A stretch of DNA of 48,281 nt, from assembly GCA_029262375.1 (NCBI GenBank), contig JAJCZM010000015.1, positions 1 through 48,281 of the forward strand, in the 5' to 3' direction. Below are positions 33,067 to 39,922 of the stretch, piece after piece. This DNA is from Deltaproteobacteria bacterium (GTDB lineage: Bacteria; Desulfobacterota; Binatia; UBA1149; SPBQ01). The translations under genes were made by a program, and so were the position numbers. Each line of letters starts with the position of its first letter. Position 1 is the stretch's first letter. Under the pieces are notes generated by a model. The model was not told where the DNA came from, made no database searches, and saw only the letters and a program-made list of their open reading frames with translations.

Positions 33067-33104
33067 AAAAAGGGGGCGTCTGCGTTTGCAGGCGCCCCCT
33101 TTTT
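33067..33104. terminator. Strong bidirectional terminator
   Basis: A stem of about 17 bp: AAAAAGGGGGCGTCTGC (33067-33083), loop GTTT, and its complement ending CGCCCCCTTTTT (33088-33104). A-tract and T-tract flanks let it stop transcription from both the monooxygenase cluster and the convergent minus-strand gene. Confidence 0.92.
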
Positions 33105-33140
33105 GTTGAGGTCGTTGTTCTTGTGTCCGAGTAGGAGCGC

Positions 33141-34301
33141 TTAGTTCTTCTGCGCTCCGTCTAGGATCCAACGCTCTACGATCTCGAGTTGCTCGGGAGT
33201 GTAGGGCGTTCCGGCCAGCGGCATCTGTACGCCGCAATCCAGCGAACCGTTGAGCTTGGCCATCAGGAAGCTGTTGTTCGGGTCGCCCGCGACGACGCGG
33301 CTGAGGAACGTGCTGCCCGCGCAGTCTACCGCTTCGAGCAGTAGTTCGTCGTGGCCGAGATCGAAGTCATCGAGGTCACCCAAGTTGCCACCGCCCGGCG
33401 AGTTGCCGTGGCAGAAGCCCGAGGCGCAGCCGGTAGCAGCGAAGAGATCCTGAACTGCCGTCCAGGTCGGCTCGCCGAATCCGTACATGGCTTCGAACAC
33501 CGAGAGGCCGCGTGCGTCTGAGTCGTCGAACACGCAGGTGTTGAGCGATGCGGTATCAACCGTTGAGCACGAGTTCACCGCTACGAGGTCTGTCGGCGGA
33601 GCGCACGAACTGGTGAGCTTTGCTTCGCCCTTCGTGCGAGCGCCGTCGATCTTGAGAATCGATCCCTGGCAAGCAGCATCGACAGATGTCGCGCCGGCCG
33701 ACTCCGCTGCGTTCTGGCACTTCGGTCGCTCCTTGAGCGCGGTGTCGAAATGTTTCGTCAGGTTCTTGCCGATTGCGCCGTGGCACTTGGACTCGTCTTT
33801 GCCGAGCGGCGGGGTGGGCGAGTCTTGCGCCGCCGCGACCATCGTCTCGACTTCGTTTTCGGTGAGGCAGATCAAGCAGGCCGCCACGTCGGACGCATCG
33901 CCGATGGTGGGTACCGGAATGTCGCAGGGAGCGGGGCACTGATGGTAACCCATGAACCCGACCGCCAGAGGCGTGCACTTGCCTTTGACCGGATCGGCGA
34001 TCTTGTCGGTCATCTTGTTCTTGGTCTTCGTGACCTTGCCCTTCAGGTCGGTCTCGGGCGCGTCTACATCGTTGCAATCGTTACCCGCCGCGACCTTGCC
34101 CTTCTGACGATTTTTGTGACAGCTGATGAGTGTCTTGCCGATCGTCTTGCCCAACTTCGCCGTCTCTTTGGCAATGGTTTGGCGGCATTTGAGCTGATCG
34201 TTGCTGAACTGAGCGGACGCCGGCGCGGCGATGGCCAGCATCGTGGTGGCCGCTGCGACGACGGTAACCACACGGGCGAGATTCTCGATCCGGATCTTCA
34301 A
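33141..34301 (-). CDS. Secreted Cys/Lys-repeat protein with cytochrome-like domain
   Basis: An exported protein of 386 residues. Signal peptide about 1-32. Two Cys/Lys-rich helical repeats (about 40-110 and 174-234; KCRQTIAK..., LKGKV...) match those in the PLC-like protein at 12.5-14.2 kb. A C-terminal cytochrome-like domain (about 285-380) has CASGFCH (CX4CH) and a later QMPL methionine, as in the convergent monooxygenase-like proteins. A heme or structural role is possible; no enzyme motif is seen. The frame is open to 34448, but the TTG at 34301 has GGAGGAGG 8 nt upstream and begins a clean signal peptide, so that start is chosen. Confidence 0.78.
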   Translation of the reverse strand: MKIRIENLARVVTVVAAATTMLAIAAPASAQFSNDQLKCRQTIAKETAKLGKTIGKTLISCHKNRQKGKVAAGNDCNDVDAPETDLKGKVTKTKNKMTDKIADPVKGKCTPLAVGFMGYHQCPAPCDIPVPTIGDASDVAACLICLTENEVETMVAAAQDSPTPPLGKDESKCHGAIGKNLTKHFDTALKERPKCQNAAESAGATSVDAACQGSILKIDGARTKGEAKLTSSCAPPTDLVAVNSCSTVDTASLNTCVFDDSDARGLSVFEAMYGFGEPTWTAVQDLFAATGCASGFCHGNSPGGGNLGDLDDFDLGHDELLLEAVDCAGSTFLSRVVAGDPNNSFLMAKLNGSLDCGVQMPLAGTPYTPEQLEIVERWILDGAQKN

Positions 34302-34587
34302 AATGTTGTCCTCCTCCAGAGGTGAAAAGGGGGCGCACGACCACGTCCCCCGACCCTCCCAAGTTAGCCTGCTACACCGGCAATGGGCAAGGGTGAAAAC
34401 GCGCCATCGAGCCCGCAAAGCCCCCCTACCGGGGAAGACATTCGGCATGTGATTTCATGTGCTTGACGGGCGTGGCCGAGTCTCTGGTCGGCACGTGACG
34501 CAGCGCCCGCTCGCGGCGTCGACAGACCACTGGCCCCGCCGCACCGACTCGACTTTTCAGGATAGACTGGCTACCTACACGCCTCGT

Positions 34588-34663
34588 GCTGATGTAGCTC
34601 AGATGGTAGAGCAGCTGATTCGTAATCAGCAGGTCAGCGGTTCAATTCCGCTCATCAGCTCCA
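34588..34663 (+). tRNA. tRNA-Thr (anticodon CGT)
   Basis: A 76-nt cloverleaf with encoded CCA. The acceptor arm is GCTGATG/CATCAGC. The anticodon arm GCTGA-TTCGTAA-TCAGC gives anticodon CGT, and the T-loop is TTCAATT. A Rho-independent terminator starts 28 nt downstream. Confidence 0.96.
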
Positions 34664-34691
34664 GTTTTCTCCCATCTTATTTGATGGCTTA

Positions 34692-34715
34692 CGCCGCCCT
34701 TCGGGGCGGCGTTTT
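34692..34715 (+). terminator. Terminator of tRNA-Thr
   Basis: CGCCGCCC (34692-34699), loop TTCG, GGGCGGCG (34704-34711), then TTTT. A perfect 8-bp GC stem with a UUCG tetraloop and a T-run. Confidence 0.9.
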
Positions 34716-34763
34716 GCGTTCTGTCGCACCGATACCGGGATAGGTTTCACGCGCGCGATCCGG

Positions 34764-35567
34764 CTACCCCGCCTTCCCCGCCTCCACCACAATCGCCCGA
34801 AGCGGCATCTCCGCCCCAAGCTGTTTCTCGATCGCCGCTGCAAGGGCCACATGAACCGCCTTCGGATCGCCCCCCTTCGAAACGATCTCGTCGTGCAGCG
34901 GGTTCCCGAAAATCAATCCGGTCGCGAAATCGCTCGCCGACGTGATACGCGACGTCAACGCGACATGCTCGATGGCGATACTGTGGAAGCCGGCGCGTTG
35001 TACCGTCGATTCGATCTCGTCGGTGTCATGGTAGCTGAACGGTACGCGGTAGAAGCCCGGCGGATCGTCGGGAAAGAACTCCGCGACGACTTCGTGCGCG
35101 ATTCGGGCGAAGGGGTTGGCGTCCCAAGAATCCCAGACGTTGAACACATAGGTCCCGCCGGGCCTCAGTACTCGATGCACCTCCGCGAAGGCGCGGTCCT
35201 TGTCGGGGAAGAACATCACCCCGAACTGACACACGACCACGTCGAACGCCGCGTCGGGTTGACTTACGTTGGTGGCGTCGATGGTTTCGAAACGCACCGA
35301 CTCGTCGGCCCCGAACTTCGACCGGGCGACTTCGAGCATCGGGGGGTTGAGATCAGATGCGACCAATTCGCAGTCGGCCGGTAGCGCGTCGCGCAGTTTG
35401 CGCGTGACGATGCCGGTGCCGGCCGCCAACTCGAGTACGGCGCGAGGCTCGAGCGCCGCCGTGCGGCGACTTAAATCGTCCGCGTAGCCGACGAAGATGT
35501 ACGGGCCGAGCCCGTTGTCATAGTTCTCGGGAATCGAGCCGACGAATCGTGAGGCCCCATCGCTCAT
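34764..35567 (-). CDS. Class I SAM-dependent methyltransferase
   Basis: A 267-residue Rossmann-fold methyltransferase of the Methyltransf_11/25 type. Motif I is VLELAAGTGIVT (about 44-55), the acidic ribose-binding loop is ASDLNPPML, motif post-II is DVVVCQFGVMFFPD and motif III is LRPGGTYVFNVWD. No signal peptide or membrane segment, so it is cytoplasmic. The substrate cannot be told from the sequence; relatives act on small molecules, including quinone precursors and lipids. It stands alone: tRNA-Thr is on the opposite strand and the two-component operon ends 88 nt upstream of its start. Confidence 0.88.
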   Translation of the reverse strand: MSDGASRFVGSIPENYDNGLGPYIFVGYADDLSRRTAALEPRAVLELAAGTGIVTRKLRDALPADCELVASDLNPPMLEVARSKFGADESVRFETIDATNVSQPDAAFDVVVCQFGVMFFPDKDRAFAEVHRVLRPGGTYVFNVWDSWDANPFARIAHEVVAEFFPDDPPGFYRVPFSYHDTDEIESTVQRAGFHSIAIEHVALTSRITSASDFATGLIFGNPLHDEIVSKGGDPKAVHVALAAAIEKQLGAEMPLRAIVVEAGKAG

Positions 35568-35654
35568 GTTGATCTCTCCTCGACCGCGTAGAGCACTCTT
35601 GAGCAGATGATGCGCACCGGCGAAAGCGCGTGGATTGCGGACCGCTCTTGGCTA

Positions 35655-36353
35655 TCAGGTGCCGAGCAGATCCAGGATGTCCTGCAGGATCTGTTCGGAC
35701 GCGCCGCCTTTCTGCATGAGTGCATCTACGTTGGCGGCCAATTCTTCATCGTATCCAGAGCCGCTCAGGATAATCAATTTGGCATCGGGCAAGCCTTGTC
35801 GCACGTGATCGATGAGGTCCAACGCCGTTCCGTCTCCCAAGTTGTAATCAAGAATGACGGCGGCGTAGTCGGAGTTGGATTGAAGCGCCGAGAGGGCGCT
35901 GGCGAAGGAGTCGGCCGTATCGACCTCGAATCCGTCCATCTCCAAGAGCGCGGCCAAAGTGACACGATTACTTTCGTCGTCGTCTGCAAGGAAGATCTTC
36001 GGTGTGTTCTGCTCGGTCGAGGTCGCCGGATTCGTCGGATGTGCCGGCTGAGGCGGCTCCTCGCAGTTGGCTTTCGCGATGGACGCCAACAGCACAGGGA
36101 GTCGCGTTTCCAGTAGTTCGTCCGCCTGGTCCAGCGCGTTGTCGATCAGGCCGAAAATACCTTCGATGCGCGGATCGCTGGTCCACAGGTCTGATTTCGC
36201 GACTCTACGCTTCAAATCGAACGCGGCGTGGTGAATCGCCGAGAACTTGTTGCGGATGTCGTGGCTCAGCGACGCGCCGAGCGCTTCGGAATCCATCGGT
36301 TCGTCCGAATCGGTCGTGTCCGACTGGGGTTCGTTGGTTTCTTTCGATTGCAT
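35655..36353 (-). CDS. DHp-like plus receiver domain protein (no ATPase domain)
   Basis: A 232-residue protein with an unusual pair of domains. The N-terminal part (about 25-95) looks like a histidine kinase dimerisation/phosphotransfer helix pair: SLSHDIRNKFSAIHHAAFDL with candidate phosphohistidine His31. After a Pro/Thr-rich linker comes a receiver domain (about 118-230) with FLADDDESN, phosphoacceptor Asp169 (ILDYNLGDG), Ser197 (ILSGS) and Lys215 (MQKGG). No HATPase domain is present, so it cannot phosphorylate itself. It is the last gene of the operon, its ATG overlapping the previous stop by one base. A phosphorelay or adaptor role with the upstream kinase is inferred. Confidence 0.8.
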   Translation of the reverse strand: MQSKETNEPQSDTTDSDEPMDSEALGASLSHDIRNKFSAIHHAAFDLKRRVAKSDLWTSDPRIEGIFGLIDNALDQADELLETRLPVLLASIAKANCEEPPQPAHPTNPATSTEQNTPKIFLADDDESNRVTLAALLEMDGFEVDTADSFASALSALQSNSDYAAVILDYNLGDGTALDLIDHVRQGLPDAKLIILSGSGYDEELAANVDALMQKGGASEQILQDILDLLGT

Positions 36354-37138
36354 CAGTCGTGATTCCTGGACGGTCCTTCGCCGCCTGCTAGCGCCATCGC
36401 GCGGAGCCGGTCCGAGCCGAGCCGGTTTGCGCGGAGCCGGTTTGCGCGGAGCCGGTTTGATGGTTCCTGAGATTCGTCCACGCAGGGGTATGCACGTGCT
36501 GAGGTCGCCTGCTGCACGAGTTGAGATATCTCGTGGCCGGAGAACGCAACGACCGCGATTGTCGGATCCAACGTGCGTATTGCCTCGACTAGCTCGAACC
36601 CATTTCCGTCGGGTATGGTCACGTCCACCACGCAGACATCGACGTCGCTCGTTGAAACCAAGCGGGTGGCTTCGTCTCCATCGAGGCTCGCGCGCGCTCG
36701 CAATCCTGATTCTTGCAACACGGCCGCAATCTTCACCGCCGCGCCTTGCGCTTCATCGACGATGAGGACGAGCGGCCGGCCCAGTGCCCGGCGCAAGACG
36801 TGCATACCGATCTCCAGGTCGAAAGGTTTGGATACGATCGAAATAGTATCGTCCGTCGCGCCGTCTTTGAGTTCGCTCCCGTTCGTAGAAGGCGTCATCA
36901 ACATAGTCGGGAGCTCGGGCCATATGTTCTTGATTCTGTCGAAGAGCTCGATGCCGTCCATTACAGGCAAGCGAACGTCGGAGAGGACGAGGTCTACGTG
37001 TTCTCGTGCGATCAGATCGAGCGCGTGTAGGCCGTGTTCAGCCTCGAGCACGTCGAATCCCTCCGCCGCGATATTGGCCGCCAACGTCGCGCGCACGGAG
37101 TCGTCTTCCTCTACTATCAAAATGCATTCGTGAGTCAT
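36353..37138 (-). CDS. Tandem receiver-domain response regulator, second domain degenerate
   Basis: A 261-residue protein with two receiver domains and no output domain. The first (about 4-118) has the acidic pair VEEDD, phosphoacceptor Asp54 (LSDVRLP) and Lys104 (VSKPF). The second (about 122-220) has Asp172 (VVDVTIPDGNG), but at the lysine position it reads AYPCV, so the conserved lysine is missing. The C-terminal 35 residues are low in complexity (NRLRA units) and encoded by a 15-bp tandem repeat at 36406-36460. It starts 3 nt after the histidine kinase stop and is coupled to the DHp-receiver gene. Phosphate sink or relay is a likely role. Confidence 0.85.
   Translation of the reverse strand: MTHECILIVEEDDSVRATLAANIAAEGFDVLEAEHGLHALDLIAREHVDLVLSDVRLPVMDGIELFDRIKNIWPELPTMLMTPSTNGSELKDGATDDTISIVSKPFDLEIGMHVLRRALGRPLVLIVDEAQGAAVKIAAVLQESGLRARASLDGDEATRLVSTSDVDVCVVDVTIPDGNGFELVEAIRTLDPTIAVVAFSGHEISQLVQQATSARAYPCVDESQEPSNRLRANRLRANRLGSDRLRAMALAGGEGPSRNHD
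36406..36460. repeat. 15-bp tandem repeat inside the receiver gene
   Basis: Four units of period 15: 36406-36420 (degenerate), 36421-36435 and 36436-36450 (identical, GCCGGTTTGCGCGGA), and a partial 36451-36460. The period is a multiple of three, so copy-number changes keep the frame and lengthen or shorten the NRLRA tail. Confidence 0.9.
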
Positions 37139-37141
37139 CGA

Positions 37142-38515
37142 TCAAGTTCCGTTTGGCGGGATTTCCGTCACGAAGGCCGCACCCTCGCCGGGATTGCTTT
37201 GCACCACCAACGTACCGCCATGTTTCTCGACGATCCCGGCGACGACGGCCAGTCCGAGACCCGTTCCCTTGGTCTTGGTGCTGAATAGAGGTTGGAAGAT
37301 CTTGGCGGCGACTTCCGGCGGCATTCCCGGGCCGTTGTCGCGGACCGTAATGCGCCAAGGGCTCGAATCGCCCCCCTCGGCGCTGATGACCACCTTGCTA
37401 CCCTCTAGGCCCGACATGGCTTCGACCGCGTTCTGGATCAGATTCACGAACACCTGACGGCACTGGTCCTTGTCGAGATGGGGAATCGGCAGCTGCTCCG
37501 AAATCTCGTTGATGATTTGCACGTGCTCTGCGTTCGGAACGAGATCGATGGATTCTTGCATCAGCGGATGTAGCGGGCACGGGTCCTTCGCAGGCTGACG
37601 CATCCGCGAGAAATCGAGAAGGTTGGTGATGATGCCTGCGCTGGCGTCGAGTTCGCGTCGCATGATGCCGAGAAACTGTTTCACTTTCTCGTCGTCCTGT
37701 AGCGGCTGCCCGTTCGCTTTGGCCATACGCTTGGTGATGTAGGTATGCGCGTTGCCGATCGCGGCCAAAGGGTTGCGTAGCTCGTGGCCGACACTCGCTG
37801 CAAGCTGCCCCACCGCTGCGAGTTTTTCGATTCGCATGAGCTTGTCGTGAGATTCTTCGAGTTGGGCCTGTTGTCGGCTGAGATCCGATAGTTCTCTGCG
37901 GCCACGCAGGCAGTTGAGCAGCAGGAAGATGTCGATGAACACCACCCAGCCGGCGTGCTCGAGAAAGCGCCACCACTCCGGGTTGGCTACGCCGTATATG
38001 GATTCAGGCCAATACAGACCGCGAATGAAGTGATCGAGGGACACGACGATGGTGGCGGGGATGAGAAGTCTCGCGTCGCAGTAGAACGCGATGAACGCGA
38101 GAGAACCGAATATGTGGAAATGGGTTTCTATTCGGCCTCCCGACAGATGGATCAGCAGTGCGGACCATAGCATTTGCGCGCAGGCGATCACGCAGCGTGT
38201 CGACAGTCGGCCGGGCTGCAGGTAGGCCAGTGCGATCGGCAGGCTACTGATCGCGCCGCCGACGAGAACGGCGGCGAACACGTGCGAATGGATGACGCTT
38301 TCTCTACCGGCCCATGCGAACGGTGAAATCCAGTACGACAATGCGATTGCGGCGACCCATTCGCACAGTATCAACATCGCGAACATGCGATCGATCTGTA
38401 CGGCACTCGTCTTGAAGCGCACGTTGAACAGTTCTCGGGCACGCTGCGTGATCGCCTGATCGATCGCCTCCTCGCCGGGCGTACGATTCGTTTGTTGTGT
38501 TTCCGTAGGCTGCAT
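37142..38515 (-). CDS. Membrane histidine kinase with His-rich sensor
   Basis: A 457-residue sensor kinase. The N-terminal half has about six membrane helices (about 42-200) with an unusual set of histidines: IHSH (76, 78), HLSGGRIETHFH (123, 132, 134), DHF (162) and EHAGW. I have seen this arrangement in other bacterial sensor proteins but know no named function. A short coiled coil leads to the DHp domain with phosphohistidine His244 (SVGHELRNPLAA) and a full HATPase domain (NLIQNAVEAM, DNGPGMP, TKGTGLGLAV). It is followed at 3 nt by the tandem receiver gene and preceded at 2 nt by a CxC thioredoxin-like gene. The histidines suggest metal, heme or redox sensing. Confidence 0.88.
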   Translation of the reverse strand: MQPTETQQTNRTPGEEAIDQAITQRARELFNVRFKTSAVQIDRMFAMLILCEWVAAIALSYWISPFAWAGRESVIHSHVFAAVLVGGAISSLPIALAYLQPGRLSTRCVIACAQMLWSALLIHLSGGRIETHFHIFGSLAFIAFYCDARLLIPATIVVSLDHFIRGLYWPESIYGVANPEWWRFLEHAGWVVFIDIFLLLNCLRGRRELSDLSRQQAQLEESHDKLMRIEKLAAVGQLAASVGHELRNPLAAIGNAHTYITKRMAKANGQPLQDDEKVKQFLGIMRRELDASAGIITNLLDFSRMRQPAKDPCPLHPLMQESIDLVPNAEHVQIINEISEQLPIPHLDKDQCRQVFVNLIQNAVEAMSGLEGSKVVISAEGGDSSPWRITVRDNGPGMPPEVAAKIFQPLFSTKTKGTGLGLAVVAGIVEKHGGTLVVQSNPGEGAAFVTEIPPNGT

Positions 38516-38517
38516 CG

Positions 38518-39279
38518 TCAGTTCCGATATCCGCCGATGCTACGTAGCCATGCGAGATTGAAATCCTTCAATTGACTTTCGTCGAGTGCGCAGCCGAATA
38601 CCGCACTCTCGCCGCGATCGCTGCCGCCTTGGGTCACCAAGGATATGATCCTTTGTTGACCTACACTGTCGCCTTGATGCGCGCGGGTTGGCGTGATGCC
38701 GCCGTGGAACAGTAGACGTCCTTGTTCGCTGTACAGGTAGACCTGGCCGGAGGTCTGGGCTCCGAAACGCGCCGCCTCTACACCGTGGTCGTCGCTGATC
38801 AATTGCACGCCTTCGATAATCGAAGCGCTGCGCCAAAGGTCGGTTTTCTCCCAGTCGACCGGAGAGTCGTCGGGGCGTACGAAAACGACGTGCGCCGAGA
38901 GCTGTCCGCTCAAGCGCGTCATGAGTCTCGAAAGCTCCGCGACGCTGGCACGGGTGCAGGCACAGTGCGGGTGAGCCACCATGACCAGCGTGGGATGAGT
39001 TCGATCGAGTTCGATCGCGCTTTCGCGCGGCCAGAGCGGTTGCGCGTCGCCCTCCAGACCAGCGGCGAACGAGTATTGATAGAGCATGGCGTTGCCGACG
39101 CCGACGGCGGTGAGCCACAGAGCACCGGCCACAACCAGAGCTCTGCGCCGCATACGCCCGTCCGTCTCCGTCGTGTGGCGCGACGGGTGCTCGGCGAGCG
39201 GCGCGCTTGCATCTTCATGTAGTGCGACCCGCGTCGCATGCTCGATGGCATGCGGACTTCCCCCTGGTTCATCATTCAC
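38518..39279 (-). CDS. Membrane-anchored thioredoxin-fold protein with CxC motif (RedB-like)
   Basis: A 253-residue protein. A soluble N-terminal stretch and RMRRR precede one membrane helix (about 45-65). A thioredoxin-like domain on the outer face follows, with HPHCACTRASVAEL (Cys106 and Cys108, a CxC rather than CxxC pair). Later pieces are VVFVRPDDSP, WRSASIIEGV, FGAQTSGQVYLYSEQGRLLF and a conserved closing VFGCAL. I recall relatives annotated RedB, but that name implies no proven function. The frame is open to 39414; the GTG at 39279 is chosen because AAGGA lies 7 nt upstream. First gene of the kinase operon, so it may pass a redox or metal signal to the sensor. Confidence 0.72.
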   Translation of the reverse strand: MNDEPGGSPHAIEHATRVALHEDASAPLAEHPSRHTTETDGRMRRRALVVAGALWLTAVGVGNAMLYQYSFAAGLEGDAQPLWPRESAIELDRTHPTLVMVAHPHCACTRASVAELSRLMTRLSGQLSAHVVFVRPDDSPVDWEKTDLWRSASIIEGVQLISDDHGVEAARFGAQTSGQVYLYSEQGRLLFHGGITPTRAHQGDSVGQQRIISLVTQGGSDRGESAVFGCALDESQLKDFNLAWLRSIGGYRN

Positions 39280-39788
39280 GGTTTCGTCCTTGTCGAACGT
39301 GTGTAGGATCGCAGTGTAGTCCGACAGGACAAACGGCATTGCAACGCTCGTGCCACGAGCGATGCTTGGCGAATACACGTTGTGTTTCGTAGCAAAAGTC
39401 GGCCGACCGACCACATATGTCCCGCGTATCTGGGGATCGGCAGATTCGTCACATCGGGGATTGCCCTAGGTGATTTGCGCAACGAAAGAACTGTAACGAA
39501 CTTCAGCGGATACGCCCTGAGTATGCGCCGGTCATTCAGTGAGACGCGGCTGCACGCGTCGCAGGTGAACGACGAAATCGCGCGCACGTCGAGATGCTTT
39601 TCGACCCCATAAGCGCACCGCATGTTCTGCTTCATGCAGCAACGTCGCGTGATCAAAAGTCTGTTACGGCAAAGGTCAAACAGGTGCTCGCGCATTGGAG
39701 TATGCGCCGTCATGAATGCGCGTGACGACCGTCTGATTGTCGGCACCTCGAACGCGTATCGTGCGAGGTTTCGGAAGCTCGTTGTTCT
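39280..39788. other. Gene-free divergent region
   Basis: About 510 bp between the kinase operon and the next plus-strand gene. Open frames here lack family features and good starts, and I do not support any. A 12-bp direct repeat GAGTATGCGCCG occurs at 39519 and 39698. Promoters for both flanking transcription units must lie here, but none is clear. Confidence 0.5.
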
Positions 39789-39901
39789 GCCAGCGCCGCG
39801 TTTCGGCGCTGGCCACGCGATTGCAATGAGGTCGCGCCGCCGACCCGTCGAGCCTACACAGGCCGTCGAATGTGTGGCGTCGCAACCGTGTCGGTTGCGA
39901 C
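39789..39901 (+). promoter_or_regulatory. Structured leader of the dockerin/somatomedin-B-like gene
   Basis: Three consecutive hairpins precede the gene at 39923: GCCAGCGCCG/CGGCGCTGGC (39789-39813, perfect 10 bp), ACACA/TGTGT (39855-39875) and GTCGCAACC/GGTTGCGAC (39879-39901, perfect 9 bp, loop GTGTC). The last ends 10 nt before the AAGGGGGG ribosome binding site. This is a candidate regulatory RNA leader; no known family is recognised. Confidence 0.4.
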
Positions 39902-39922
39902 CTGATCTGCAAGGGGGGAACG

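Noticed and set aside
34302..34448. N-terminal extension of the minus-strand Cys/Lys-repeat protein
   Set aside because: The extension has no signal peptide character, while the TTG at 34301 has an excellent ribosome binding site and is followed by a signal peptide.
36406..36460. Short CRISPR-like array
   Set aside because: Units of 15 bp are directly adjacent with no spacers and lie inside a coding frame. It is a tandem repeat, not a CRISPR.
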